Below are positions 1 through 9,452 of a DNA stretch of 64,000 bases, one piece after another. Numbering within the stretch: position 1 is the stretch's first letter; each line of letters opens with the position of its first letter. The stretch spans positions 139,610 through 203,609 of the forward strand of contig DAIMDW010000005.1 of the NCBI GenBank assembly GCA_036725605.1. The letters are read 5' to 3'. A program made the translations under genes and the position numbers. The notes under the pieces were generated by a model. That model did not search any database and was not told the origin of the DNA. It saw only the letters and a program-made list of their open reading frames with translations. The DNA is from CALBTQ01 sp036725605 (GTDB lineage Bacteria > Lernaellota > Lernaellaia > Lernaellales > Lernaellaceae).

Positions 1-2
1 GC

Positions 3-1349
3 TGGATTTTCCTGATGCTGGCCTGGCCGGTGCTGTTGGCGGCGACGGCCGTGATCGATCGAGTGCGCAAGAAGGAGCAACGTCGCGAATGGCCGGTGCA
101 TGCGATCGGCCTGGCCCTGGTTTTCGCCGCGTTGATTATCAACGGGATGACCTGGCCGTATCTGCTGGCTTTTCTGGCGCCGATCGGCCTGTTGTTGACC
201 ATTGTCCGGACGTTGCGGCGCAACGATTATCTGACCTATCCGCTTTGGTTGCCCCTGATTGTCTTGTCGATCTACGGCGCGTGCCTGTTCCAGGCGTTTT
301 TCGTGTATGTCGTCGACGAGCGTGGACGGCTGGAAGACGTCGTCCGGCAGGAGGGGGTGCACGCGATCGAATTACAGGACTTCGACCGCCAAGGCTATCT
401 GCGGAATATGCGCAGCAATATCATTCGGGCGAAAATTTTCCCCATCACCGATATGAGCGCGTTTTTACTGTGGCGCGACAACCTGCTGCTGTTGCCGCAG
501 CACATGAACACGGTCGTGCGGCTCGATCGCTTCGGACCGGGCGTGTCGCTGCCCACCGACGACGTTACGGCGGACAACCTCGTTGTCGATTTCCATCGCC
601 GCCAGTTTTATTTCGTGGCGGGCTCGCAATTGTTTCGCGGCTCCTTCGACAGTCTGATCTTCGAACCGGTTTGCACGTTCAACCTGAAGCGGGTCGAGCA
701 TCGGACGCCCAACACCATCGACGGTTACTTCACCGCCGACGCGGCGTGCGTGATGGTGCAGTATGAATACGACAACGCCGTGATGGTTTACGACGCGTTG
801 GACGACTTTATTTATCGCGTGGAGGTCAAAGACTATCGCGTGCGCAACAGTATCTGGCATCCGGACGGCGACAAGTTCATCGCCGTCGGTTCGCTGCCCA
901 GCAAAAGCGAAAGCCATCTTTTCATTTTCAATGTCCGGGGCGAAATCGAACAGGATGTGGTGACCCATTTTCGCGATCTGATCTTTATCTCCCATGCCGC
1001 CGGCCGTCGGTTCTTTTTAACGCATTTCATCGGCGGTCAGGTGGACGAATGGGCGGTCGAACCGTTTGGTCCGCTCGCGTCGTTGTCCACCCCGGCCGGC
1101 GCGCGCAGCACGCTCGAGCCGCCCGGCAGCGGTTGTGTGCTGGTGTCCAGTTTCCTGCGCGGCACGTTGAACGTTTACCGTCTGGACGACAAACGGTTGT
1201 TGCGCAGCTTGTACATCGGCCGGCGCACCCGCTCGATTCAACCGTCGTTGGAGGACAACTCGTTTCTCGTCGCCACCTCCGTGGGCTTGTTGAAGATCGA
1301 CGCCGCCACTGTTTTGGAAGGTTGTGCGTTTTCCGCCGCCGAGCCGTGA
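3..1349 (+). CDS. Membrane-anchored beta-propeller protein, 5'-partial
   Basis: The reading frame is open to the left edge, so the true start is probably outside the window; the first internal ATG is at 15. The visible part begins with several hydrophobic segments (about residues 1-100), followed by a long soluble part of short repeating beta-rich units with phrases such as NTVVRLDRFGPG and LRSLYIGRRTRSIQP, as in WD40/YVTN-like propellers. It resembles three other proteins in this window (9453-11168, 16511-18016, 18055-19593), which have the same order: polytopic N-terminus, then propeller ending in a hydrophobic strand like VATSVGLLKID. It is convergent with the glycosyltransferase at 1360-3630. 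Function is unknown; a periplasmic or extracytoplasmic scaffold or sensor role is inference only. Confidence 0.75.
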   Translation, partial: WIFLMLAWPVLLAATAVIDRVRKKEQRREWPVHAIGLALVFAALIINGMTWPYLLAFLAPIGLLLTIVRTLRRNDYLTYPLWLPLIVLSIYGACLFQAFFVYVVDERGRLEDVVRQEGVHAIELQDFDRQGYLRNMRSNIIRAKIFPITDMSAFLLWRDNLLLLPQHMNTVVRLDRFGPGVSLPTDDVTADNLVVDFHRRQFYFVAGSQLFRGSFDSLIFEPVCTFNLKRVEHRTPNTIDGYFTADAACVMVQYEYDNAVMVYDALDDFIYRVEVKDYRVRNSIWHPDGDKFIAVGSLPSKSESHLFIFNVRGEIEQDVVTHFRDLIFISHAAGRRFFLTHFIGGQVDEWAVEPFGPLASLSTPAGARSTLEPPGSGCVLVSSFLRGTLNVYRLDDKRLLRSLYIGRRTRSIQPSLEDNSFLVATSVGLLKIDAATVLEGCAFSAAEP

Positions 1350-1359
1350 AGCGGCGCGG

Positions 1360-3630
1360 TCAATTGCCCGCTGCCGGCTTTTCCTTGCGTTCCACTTCCA
1401 GCTTGTAAATGTATAGGCCGCAAACGAGACCTTCATCGGTCAGGCAATCGGGAAACAGGTCGCGGTGTTCATCGCCGAACTGGAAGGTGATCGTCAGCTC
1501 GTCACCCGGCGCCGCGGGCAAATCCGGCATCGGAATGTACAGATGTGAGATGCCGGGCTGGGTCTGCATTTTCAGCGTGGCGTGACCCTGGGGCGTGCTC
1601 AGATCGAGTGTCAATTCGAGTTGACGGGTGAACCGGTATTTTTCGATGTCCATGGAAAAAGCCGCAATCGTGTCCGCCTCGGCGAATTTGACGCTGGCGT
1701 CGTGCACGATCAGTCGCTTGATGGTGCGCACCTGTTCGGACGGGAGGAAGCCGCGCGCCTGGGCGAAATCGTTGGCGCCGAAGATGATGGAATCCGACCA
1801 AATCTGGTGCGGCGGGGGTGTGAAGAGGCTGATCGTCACCAGTTGGAAATTGACCTGGTCGATTAACGAACAGCCGGCCTGATACAGCGGCTCGGGGTTG
1901 ATCGTGCCGGGGCCCAGCAATTCGCGCCAACCGTAGGGTGTTTCTTTGACCGTCATCAGCCAGATGCGTTTGAGGTACACATTGGCGAGTACCTCGTTCC
2001 ACGGCAGATAGACGTTGTGCAACGGATAAAGGAGGTACGCGTATTCCGCCTGGCCGTCCTTCCAGGTCGAGTGGCGGTGCCAGCGGCCGGGACCGAGCGT
2101 CATCACCCAACCGCGCTGGTTGCGCTGGAACTCATAGTTGAACATGCTCTCGAAAAAGGCATAGGGTCCCACGGCGACCGCATCGCCGTCCTGCAGGTTG
2201 CGCTTCAGATAGGACACGGCGTTTCCCGAGTCGGTCCGTTCCACCGTCAGCAGGGTTTGGGTCAGATCCAGCGACTGCCACGAAATCACGGACACCAGAA
2301 CGCTGCCGGCCAGCGCATAGGTGAAGGCCCGTCGAGCCCGTTTGGCCGGCAATCGCGTGGGGATCCACAATCCGTAAGCCAGCAGAAAATAGAGGAACGG
2401 CAGCAACGGCATGAACCGCCGCATGGCGAAATAGAAAAAGTGATTCTGCACCACGGTCAACAGGCCGTTGGCGACGAAGAAGCTCAGGCCGGCCAGCACC
2501 GGCAAATGCGCGTGCCAGGGTGTGTCGCGATAGGAGCGATGCCACCACAGCAAGCCGAGCAGCGCGAAGGGCGCGTACAGCAGGTCGCCCCAGGCGACGG
2601 CGCGCGAACCGAAGGCGCTGCCGAAACCGTACCCGAAAAAGCGGAGAAGTTCCCTGACGAAATAATGCAATCCTTCCCCGACGGTGTCGTAGGGGTAGTA
2701 CAAATCCATTTCTTTGATGACCGGCATGATGACTTTGAGCCCGGCGACGAAGTAGATCACCAGGCCGATCGACAGCGCGACGAACACCAGCACGGCGACG
2801 GTCAGCACGTGCGCGAACTTGAGCAGCCGTCGCCAATCCCCCGGCGTTTTTTCCGAACGATAAAACGTCCATATCGTTTCCAGCACCAAGGGGAAGATAA
2901 AAGCAAAATAACTAAAGTGACACAGCAGGCCGGCCGCCAGGACGACGCTATAGGCGATGCTGCGATACCGGCGGTCCGGTTCGTCCAGCACGCGGTTGTG
3001 CAGATAATACGCGGCGACGATCAGCAGATTCAGCAGCGAGTAGGGCATGATCGTCTGCGAGTAATACGTGTGCAGCGCCGAAAACGCCAGCATCAGACCG
3101 GCCGCCGCGGCGATGAAATGATTCGTGCGGCGGCTGATCCACGTGTAAAGCAACGGCACGGTCAGCGCCCCGCAGATCGCCTCCGGCAGACGCAGGTAAA
3201 ACAGGGAATCGTTGAACAGGCGCCACAGGAACATCAGCAGGGTGAACAACGGCGGGTGCGGACTGGCCATGAACGGCGCGAAAACGATCATCAAAATATT
3301 ATTGGAAGCCGCCGCTTTGATGTAATAGCTCAGCTCCTGGCTGTCCAGCGGCTCCAAGCCCAGGTTGATCAAACGTATGGCCAGGGCCAGGGCGAACAAC
3401 AACGACATCGGCAGCCAACGCCAGGCGCTGGGCGACGGCGCCGGCGGCAGCGGCGCGGCGAGGGCGGCAAAATGATGATGAAAGCGGCGGCTCAGATAAA
3501 ATAAAGTCCCCGTACCGGCGAGCAACAGCAGCCAGATCAGAAGAACCTTGCCGATGCTGTCGGCGATGTAATTTTCCCCGCCCCAAAGGATGAAGCCGGT
3601 GGACATTTTCAGCATTTGATCGGCTGTCAT
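1360..3630 (-). CDS. GT39/ArnT-like polytopic glycosyltransferase with large C-terminal domain
   Basis: This 756-residue membrane protein has the GT-C layout. After a first membrane segment it carries an acidic loop motif (LEPLDSQELSYY, about residues 90-105) matching the D-x-E region of dolichyl-phosphate-mannose-protein mannosyltransferase/ArnT relatives, then many hydrophobic helices to about residue 470. A long soluble C-terminal part of roughly 270 residues follows. Family members move a sugar from a polyprenyl-phosphate donor to a lipid or protein on the outer face of the inner membrane; donor and acceptor cannot be read here. The ATG at 3630 has a GGCGGAGA ribosome-binding site just upstream. 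The gene lies head to tail with the sulfatase-fold gene upstream, suggesting a shared surface-glycan role. Confidence 0.8.
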   Translation of the reverse strand: MTADQMLKMSTGFILWGGENYIADSIGKVLLIWLLLLAGTGTLFYLSRRFHHHFAALAAPLPPAPSPSAWRWLPMSLLFALALAIRLINLGLEPLDSQELSYYIKAAASNNILMIVFAPFMASPHPPLFTLLMFLWRLFNDSLFYLRLPEAICGALTVPLLYTWISRRTNHFIAAAAGLMLAFSALHTYYSQTIMPYSLLNLLIVAAYYLHNRVLDEPDRRYRSIAYSVVLAAGLLCHFSYFAFIFPLVLETIWTFYRSEKTPGDWRRLLKFAHVLTVAVLVFVALSIGLVIYFVAGLKVIMPVIKEMDLYYPYDTVGEGLHYFVRELLRFFGYGFGSAFGSRAVAWGDLLYAPFALLGLLWWHRSYRDTPWHAHLPVLAGLSFFVANGLLTVVQNHFFYFAMRRFMPLLPFLYFLLAYGLWIPTRLPAKRARRAFTYALAGSVLVSVISWQSLDLTQTLLTVERTDSGNAVSYLKRNLQDGDAVAVGPYAFFESMFNYEFQRNQRGWVMTLGPGRWHRHSTWKDGQAEYAYLLYPLHNVYLPWNEVLANVYLKRIWLMTVKETPYGWRELLGPGTINPEPLYQAGCSLIDQVNFQLVTISLFTPPPHQIWSDSIIFGANDFAQARGFLPSEQVRTIKRLIVHDASVKFAEADTIAAFSMDIEKYRFTRQLELTLDLSTPQGHATLKMQTQPGISHLYIPMPDLPAAPGDELTITFQFGDEHRDLFPDCLTDEGLVCGLYIYKLEVERKEKPAAGN

Positions 3631-3728
3631 GAATCTCCGCCCGCCACGGTTTGCGTCAACGCCGCCGCCGGCGGCTATTGAGGATCAATACCCTACCATC
3701 GGTGCGCGCATCCGAACAAGAGCGCATG

Positions 3729-5738
3729 TTATTGAATGTATCCCAGCGAACGCAATTTCTCGATGTCGGCCGGTGAAAGCCGCACCTTCGCGCCGCCCGG
3801 TTGACGGTTGGTTTTCTCCAATTCGAGATACGGTTCCAGGCGTTCGTACAGGAATTTCTGCACGACGTCCGGATGCTCCGGGGCGAGGTTGTTCCGGTCG
3901 CCCCAATCTTCCTGCGGGGCGAACAGCATGGAGTATTTGGCGCTGAGCGAGCCTTCGACCAGCGGGGCGATCGTTTTCCACTCGGGATTTTGGAACGAAT
4001 ACTGCGCCACGCCCGGCATGGCGGTTTCGGCGAAGGCGCGGTTGTCCTCCTGTTCCCACGTCTGGTCGTCGGCCGCCATGCTCAGCCGGTATTTCCCCGG
4101 CGGGATCGGCAGTCCGGCCAGATCCAGAATGGTCGGCAGAAGCTGCGTCGACGCTTCGACCAAACGATTCGAGCGCGTGCCGCCCGGAATGCGTGGAGGA
4201 AAGCGGATGATCAGCGGTACGTGAATTTGTTGCGAGTACAACGCCGAGCCGTGCCCGATCTCATTGTTTTCGCCGAACGACTCGCCGTGGTCGGAGGTGA
4301 TGATCACGATCGTATTGTTGAGCACCGACGAGTTCCACAGATGATTGAACAAAAAGCCCAGTTGATCGTCGGTGAAGCGGATCTCCGCGTCGTACAGTCT
4401 TTCCAGGATGTCCAGCTCGCGACTGCCGTAGGTCAGATGACCGTGCTTGTTGACGGCGTGATCGACGAAGCCGTCCACCACGCGCAGCTCGTTTTCCTTG
4501 ACGAACATGTCGCGGAATTCCTCCGGCGGCGTGTAGGGATCGTGCGGGTCGAACAGATGCAGGAACATGAAAAACGGTCGCTTGGCCTCGGTGTCGATGC
4601 GCTTGGCGGCCACGCGGATCAACCGTTCGGCCGTGCTTTGGTTGTAGGAAAAATCCTCGAAGCCCTGATCCAGGTTGTAAATCGGGCTGACGAAATGACT
4701 GCTGGTCACCGCCATCGTGTGATAGCCCGCCTCCAGCAGGTACTCGGCCAGCGTCGTCACCTTGTTCGACAAGGTGATGCCCTGCACCACGTTGCAGCCG
4801 TGCTCGATCGGATAGAACCCGGTCAACATCGACACGTGCGAGGGCAGCGTCCAACTGCTCTGGCTGATGGCGCGGTCGAAGATCATCCCCTCCGAGGCCA
4901 GATGATCGATCATCGGCGTGGTGTCGCGCGTATGGCCGTAACAACCCACGTGATCCGCGCGCAGCGTATCGATGCTGATCAACAAGATGTTCGGATGGCC
5001 AAACGCGACGTTGTTCTCGGCCGGCTCGTCGATCCAGGCGACGGTCACGGGCAACAGGATGACCAGGAAAATCCACCAATGACGCCGCGAAACCGGCGGC
5101 AACTGAATCGATCGTTTTTCCTTCGGGAGTTTGAGCCCTTGCCGGGCGGCGCGATAGTACCGCACGCCCTGCCAGATCGTGGTGGCCAGCAGCAGCCCGA
5201 ATCCCAGGTGAACCGCCACGTAGGTCAGCAGCGGCACCGGCGCCAACGAAAGAAATTTGATCAGATACAGCGGCTGCAACTGCAACGGTTGAAACATATA
5301 ATCCGCGATCTGGCCCATCGCCGCGCCGACCGGCGCCGGGAAATTGTGCACCAGCATCTCGAAGCGGCTGATGTTATTGACCATGATGTTCAAAATCACC
5401 AGCGTGGAAACGACCTGAATCAGCCCCATCGAGCCGAAGTACAGCGCCGTGAAGCCGAGCGTCTGCCCGAACGTCGGCAGGCGTTTGGAAAACCGCCAGA
5501 GAAAAAACAGGAATACCTGACCGAGCGGGAAAAGGATCTGGAACATCGACCAGTACTCGGCCGCGAACATCAACTGCGCCGTCTGCCGCATGCCCCGCGC
5601 CAGGTACTCGTTGTCGATCATCTCCCGGATGCCGGGAATCAACGACAGCACGGCCGCGATGGCAAGGATGAATCCCTCCACCGTCAACCACGACAGACCG
5701 GCCGGCCCCGTTTCTTTTTTATGCGTTTCTTCGCTCAA
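3729..5738 (-). CDS. Membrane-anchored sulfatase-fold (alkaline phosphatase superfamily) protein
   Basis: The N-terminal third has several membrane segments and the C-terminal two thirds is a sulfatase-fold domain, a layout like LtaS/EptA-type phosphotransferases. Metal and active-site motifs are visible: LISIDTLRADHVGCYG, SSWTLPSHVSMLTG, FLHLFDPHDPYTPP and ITSDHGESFGE. The nucleophile position is a Thr (TLPSH), not the C/S-x-P-x-R needed for formylglycine, so a true sulfatase activity is unlikely by this criterion. It ends in the common family tail LRSLGYIQ. No ATG lies near the N-terminus; TTG at 5738 is preceded by a weak GGAT, and TTG at 5771 is an alternative. It follows a GT39 gene and may modify the same glycan or lipid. 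Confidence 0.8.
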   Translation of the reverse strand: MSEETHKKETGPAGLSWLTVEGFILAIAAVLSLIPGIREMIDNEYLARGMRQTAQLMFAAEYWSMFQILFPLGQVFLFFLWRFSKRLPTFGQTLGFTALYFGSMGLIQVVSTLVILNIMVNNISRFEMLVHNFPAPVGAAMGQIADYMFQPLQLQPLYLIKFLSLAPVPLLTYVAVHLGFGLLLATTIWQGVRYYRAARQGLKLPKEKRSIQLPPVSRRHWWIFLVILLPVTVAWIDEPAENNVAFGHPNILLISIDTLRADHVGCYGHTRDTTPMIDHLASEGMIFDRAISQSSWTLPSHVSMLTGFYPIEHGCNVVQGITLSNKVTTLAEYLLEAGYHTMAVTSSHFVSPIYNLDQGFEDFSYNQSTAERLIRVAAKRIDTEAKRPFFMFLHLFDPHDPYTPPEEFRDMFVKENELRVVDGFVDHAVNKHGHLTYGSRELDILERLYDAEIRFTDDQLGFLFNHLWNSSVLNNTIVIITSDHGESFGENNEIGHGSALYSQQIHVPLIIRFPPRIPGGTRSNRLVEASTQLLPTILDLAGLPIPPGKYRLSMAADDQTWEQEDNRAFAETAMPGVAQYSFQNPEWKTIAPLVEGSLSAKYSMLFAPQEDWGDRNNLAPEHPDVVQKFLYERLEPYLELEKTNRQPGGAKVRLSPADIEKLRSLGYIQ

Positions 5739-5801
5739 CGTTTTATCCGCCTTGGCGCAACATTGTAGCAAAAAATCAACGGTAGACCAGCAGCGGAATC
5801 G

Positions 5802-7430
5802 TCAGGGAAGGAGGGTGACGTTGCGGTACAATTCGCGGCGCACGTCGCGGGCGGAGAATTCCATTTCCAGTCGCCAGTCATCGCCGTCGACGATCGACGC
5901 GGTTGCGTGCGGCGCGAAGCCGATGAGAAAGTCGGCCGTCGCCATGTCCGCGACCGGATCGAAGCCCGGCGGTTCGCAGGTGATCGTCCCTTCCTGCCCG
6001 AAGGCGCAATCGTACAACCGCGCGTTGATGTTCTCGCGCGTCAGGTAGTAACTGAGCGGAAAATTGATGGGGTGCTCGCAGTAATACGGCGTCGTTCCGG
6101 GCGGCGTATCGACGAACCGCACGATCACCACCGGGCGCGACTTGCCGGCGTACCGTTTGATGATTGCGCCCACTTGCTCCAGGTCGAACGCCTGCCGATC
6201 CGGCGAGCCGACGTGGATGTCCTCGCGATAATCGCTGGTCTTGAATTGCACTGACGGCGTCAGCGCCTGCACCCAGCCGTTCTCCGACAGGTGCTTGGGC
6301 TGCGCCAGGCCGAAGGTCAGTCCGGCCCACTGTCCGAGCGCCAGCGCCACCGTCAACGCGCCGGCCACGATCCGCACCGCCCGGTTGCGCCAGGCGAGCA
6401 ACCCGGTCGCGGTGAGCACCGCCAGCGCGGGCAGTAGCGGAATCACGTAGCGCGCCAGTTTCCAATCGAGGTTGGAAAAGAACAGGTACGGCACGACGAT
6501 CCAGGCCGCCATGAACAGGCGATGCGGCCACTTGTGCGCCGCCAGACCGGGCAGGGCCGCCAACAGGGGGATCGTCAGCCACGGCGAAATCGCCATGTCG
6601 GTCAGCGCGTACGGATAAAACAACAAGCCCTTCAGCGAGAAAAACGAGATGTCCGGATGATTCGCCGCTTCGTTGGAAACGCGAAAAACGCCGTTGGCGA
6701 GTTTCATCGACAGGTTTTGACTGTACCAGTACGCGGCGATCAACAGCCCGAGGCCCATGGCGACGCCGAACGACGTGAGCCATTTGCGCCAGGGCACGTC
6801 CGTCTCGGGCAGCCGGCTGCGCCGTCCGGCGCGAATCAGCTCGACCATCGTCGGTCCGGCCAGAAAAATCACGAAGCTCGAGCGCGTCAGCATCCCCAGG
6901 CCGCAGACGATGCCGAAGGCGATCGTCATGCCCCGTCGGGCAAAGGCGTCGCTTTCCACCAGCAGCCACATCGCCAGCGCGACCATGCCGGCCAGCGCGA
7001 AATCGAGCATTACCATGCGCGACATCGAGGACGTCAGCGGGTACGTGCCTACCAGCAGGCAGGCCAACAGCGCGGCCGCCGGCGAATTGGTGATCCGCCG
7101 CGTCAGGCCGAACGTGCCCAGCAGCAGCGCGATCCAAAACGGAATGTTCGCCGCGATGCTCGCCTGTTTGCCCATGCCCAACAGGTGGTGCGTGACGATC
7201 GAAACCAGATAGTAAAGCGGCGGATAGGTCAGCGTGCGCACCTGGCCCATGCCGTTGTAATAGTAATAGAGGATGGTTTGCTCGTGATTGACTTCGTCCG
7301 ACGGCGTGGGGAAGTTGTGCTGCGAGACGAACCAGACGTTCGTGCCGACGAACAACGCCAACAGCAGACCCAGCAGCAGCCAGGTCAGCGGTTTGATCGG
7401 ACTGGGACGCGGTGCGCGCGATAAACTCAT
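5802..7430 (-). CDS. GT39-like polytopic glycosyltransferase
   Basis: This 542-residue protein has one N-terminal membrane segment, then TPSDEVNHEQTILYYY, which contains the acidic residues expected in the first extracytoplasmic loop of GT39/ArnT-type enzymes, and TYPPLYYLVSIV, resembling the family's YPPL motif. About ten further hydrophobic segments follow, and a soluble C-terminal part of some 140 residues closes it. Known family members use polyprenyl-phosphate sugars; the substrate here is unknown. The ATG at 7430 is clear. The gene lies 16 bases after the radical SAM gene stop (7447) on the same strand, consistent with one transcript running from about 9445 down to 1360. Confidence 0.78.
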   Translation of the reverse strand: MSLSRAPRPSPIKPLTWLLLGLLLALFVGTNVWFVSQHNFPTPSDEVNHEQTILYYYYNGMGQVRTLTYPPLYYLVSIVTHHLLGMGKQASIAANIPFWIALLLGTFGLTRRITNSPAAALLACLLVGTYPLTSSMSRMVMLDFALAGMVALAMWLLVESDAFARRGMTIAFGIVCGLGMLTRSSFVIFLAGPTMVELIRAGRRSRLPETDVPWRKWLTSFGVAMGLGLLIAAYWYSQNLSMKLANGVFRVSNEAANHPDISFFSLKGLLFYPYALTDMAISPWLTIPLLAALPGLAAHKWPHRLFMAAWIVVPYLFFSNLDWKLARYVIPLLPALAVLTATGLLAWRNRAVRIVAGALTVALALGQWAGLTFGLAQPKHLSENGWVQALTPSVQFKTSDYREDIHVGSPDRQAFDLEQVGAIIKRYAGKSRPVVIVRFVDTPPGTTPYYCEHPINFPLSYYLTRENINARLYDCAFGQEGTITCEPPGFDPVADMATADFLIGFAPHATASIVDGDDWRLEMEFSARDVRRELYRNVTLLP

Positions 7431-7446
7431 GCCGGCGTTCTCTCGG

Positions 7447-8763
7447 TCATTCCCCTTTGGCCATTAGGTATTCATTATGCCGCAAAAGAACGTCGGAGCA
7501 AGTTGTCGTTTTGATAAAAGGCGTGTCGTAGGGTAGATGCAGCAATCGATGCGTCGTGTGCAGCAGACAATAGTAGGCTCGGCCGAGTTGACTGGACAGC
7601 CGAACCTGGCGCGGATCCCAGGTGTTCAACTTCTGGCTTTTGGACAGGGGCGAATACGGAAAGGCGATGTAGGGTTCCATCACGCCGATCCGGCCGGTCA
7701 GATTCAACCACGCCACTTGCCCCAACGTCGCGATCGTTTCCCACCAGCGTTCGCCGGGAATATTGATCATGAAGGAAAAGATCGGTTTGAGCCGGCGCGG
7801 AATCAGTTGTTGGAGTCGATGGTAATCGGTGAAGGAAAAACCGCCGGCCAGCGCCCGGCACAACCGCGGTGAGCCGGTATCGATGCCGAAGATGGGGTAC
7901 TTGATGCGGCTGTCGATCAGCGAATGGTTGATTTGATCGTCGTACACGTCCGGTTTGAACTGCCCCGACCACCACGGCGTCGACGACCGTTTGATGATCT
8001 CGGCCAGACGCAAAGTGCGCTCTTTGTCGTGGTTGACGTAGGCGTCGGCGATGAATACGGCCTTGGGCGCGAGCCGTTGCAGTTGCCGCAGTTCTTCTTC
8101 GATTCGTTCCGGACGATAAATTTCGACTTCGCCTTGCACGATTCGCTCGTGCGGACAAAACGTGCAGTGACGCGAACAACCGCGCGAAGCCTGCAGGTTG
8201 TGCATGTCGTAATTCGCCGGGTCCAGCAACGGCCAGGTGCGGTGGGGAATCGGCAAATCGTCGATCCCGAATCGCGACAAGGGAGCGTTTTCGATCACCA
8301 CGCCGTCCGCGTCGCGATACACGACGCCCGGGGTGTGTTCGTATTCGCCGCTGAGCAGGGCGACGAAAGCGCGTTCGCCGCAGCCGACCACGCCGTAGTC
8401 GATTTCCGGCAGCAGGTTCATGGTTTCTTTGGTGAACAGCGAAAAACCGGGGCCGCCGATCATCAGCTTGGAGTTCGGCAAGGTCGTTTTGACCTGCTTG
8501 ACGGTCCATTCCACCGCCGAGAACATTTCCCGCCCATAGAAGGCGTAGTTGCGCCAATTGACGCCGATGAAATCGTAAGGGCCGGCCGCCAGCGCGTCGT
8601 GCAGCGCTTGGCGCGGATTGTCGGCGGTGTTCAGATCGACGATGGAGTAATCGCCGCCCAATTCGCGTTGCGCGTAGGTGGCAATGCTGGCCAGGCCGAG
8701 CGGATATACCGGCAGTCTTCGTAAATAAAAACTGGTCGGACTGGCGATCAACAATACGCGCAT
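7447..8763 (-). CDS. B12-binding-type radical SAM protein
   Basis: The N-terminus (MRVLLIASPTSFYLR, residues 1-140) is a Rossmann-like cobalamin-binding domain with GGPGFS and GCGERAF, and the core has the radical SAM cysteines C196, C200 and C203 (RGCSRHCTFCPHE). The classical B12 histidine motif DxHxxG is not seen, as in many of these enzymes. Relatives methylate unreactive carbons or modify hopanoids, lipids and antibiotics; the substrate is unknown. The ATG at 8763 has GGGTG seven bases upstream and gives the standard start MRVLL; a GTG at 8772 is in frame but less likely. The methyltransferase gene upstream ends at 8777, so the two are probably co-translated. Confidence 0.82.
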   Translation of the reverse strand: MRVLLIASPTSFYLRRLPVYPLGLASIATYAQRELGGDYSIVDLNTADNPRQALHDALAAGPYDFIGVNWRNYAFYGREMFSAVEWTVKQVKTTLPNSKLMIGGPGFSLFTKETMNLLPEIDYGVVGCGERAFVALLSGEYEHTPGVVYRDADGVVIENAPLSRFGIDDLPIPHRTWPLLDPANYDMHNLQASRGCSRHCTFCPHERIVQGEVEIYRPERIEEELRQLQRLAPKAVFIADAYVNHDKERTLRLAEIIKRSSTPWWSGQFKPDVYDDQINHSLIDSRIKYPIFGIDTGSPRLCRALAGGFSFTDYHRLQQLIPRRLKPIFSFMINIPGERWWETIATLGQVAWLNLTGRIGVMEPYIAFPYSPLSKSQKLNTWDPRQVRLSSQLGRAYYCLLHTTHRLLHLPYDTPFIKTTTCSDVLLRHNEYLMAKGE

Positions 8764-8776
8764 GGCGTTCACCCAG

Positions 8777-9445
8777 TTAGACTTTAGTCGCTGCGAACCA
8801 TATTACCATCCCGTCGATCCAGTGGTTGAACGTGCTGAAGTTGCTGCGGGCGAAAAAGTCGATCAATTCCTCGTTCGTATAGGCCGGCATGCCGAAGCCG
8901 TAAATGCGCTGGCGGATCCACGAATGATAGATCTTGCCGGCATTGTCCGCGCGCATTTGATCACAGATGAAAGCCCGTCCGCCGGGCTTGAGCACCCGGT
9001 GGATCTGATTGAGCGCGCCGACCGGATCGCTCCACAAATAAATCGAACTGGTCGACACGGCGATGTCGAAATGATCGGCGGGCAATCGCAAGGTGTGCGC
9101 GTCCATCACGCGAAATTCCATGTTCCGCCTGTTGGCCATCGCCGCGCTGCGTTCGGCGAAGGCGATCAGGCTGGGCGATTGATCCACGCCGACCAGGTCC
9201 GCGTCGCCGACCAGCCGGCCGATTTCCAACAGCATCGTTCCGTGACCGCAACCGACGTCGAGAATGCGCTTGCCGCGCCAACTTTCGTCGACCAACTTGG
9301 CTGCCGCGTCGCGATACAGCGAACGAGCCAGGTACTTCTGCATGTAACCGAAAAGCCAACCCAGCGGCGAAGCGAAAAACCTGATTTCAAATTTTCGCAA
9401 CCGGAGAACCAAACCGTTCTGCTTCGTCATTGTTGAATCGCTCAT
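8777..9445 (-). CDS. Class I SAM-dependent methyltransferase
   Basis: This 222-residue protein shows SAM-binding motif I at residues 61-70 (ILDVGCGHGT), the acidic motif II at LVGVDQSPS, and VSTSSIYLWSDPVGAL plus LKPGGRAFI, typical of the Methyltransf_11/25 group. It transfers methyl from SAM to a small molecule or lipid; the acceptor is not evident. It sits directly before a radical SAM gene (5-base gap between stop and the GTG candidate) and after a propeller protein gene, all on the minus strand, so it most likely acts in the same envelope or lipid pathway. The ATG at 9445 lies seven bases downstream of the stop of the preceding gene. Confidence 0.85.
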   Translation of the reverse strand: MSDSTMTKQNGLVLRLRKFEIRFFASPLGWLFGYMQKYLARSLYRDAAAKLVDESWRGKRILDVGCGHGTMLLEIGRLVGDADLVGVDQSPSLIAFAERSAAMANRRNMEFRVMDAHTLRLPADHFDIAVSTSSIYLWSDPVGALNQIHRVLKPGGRAFICDQMRADNAGKIYHSWIRQRIYGFGMPAYTNEELIDFFARSNFSTFNHWIDGMVIWFAATKV

Positions 9446-9452
9446 GTCTTTG

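Noticed and set aside
3801..5768. Long open frame on the strand opposite the sulfatase-fold gene (and similar ones at 9555-11396, 13462-14358, 34432-36384, 49636-51888)
   Set aside because: These are antisense shadows caused by high GC third positions: composition is rich in Arg, Gln and His, and no domain or start signal is seen, whereas the opposite strand has complete conserved motifs.
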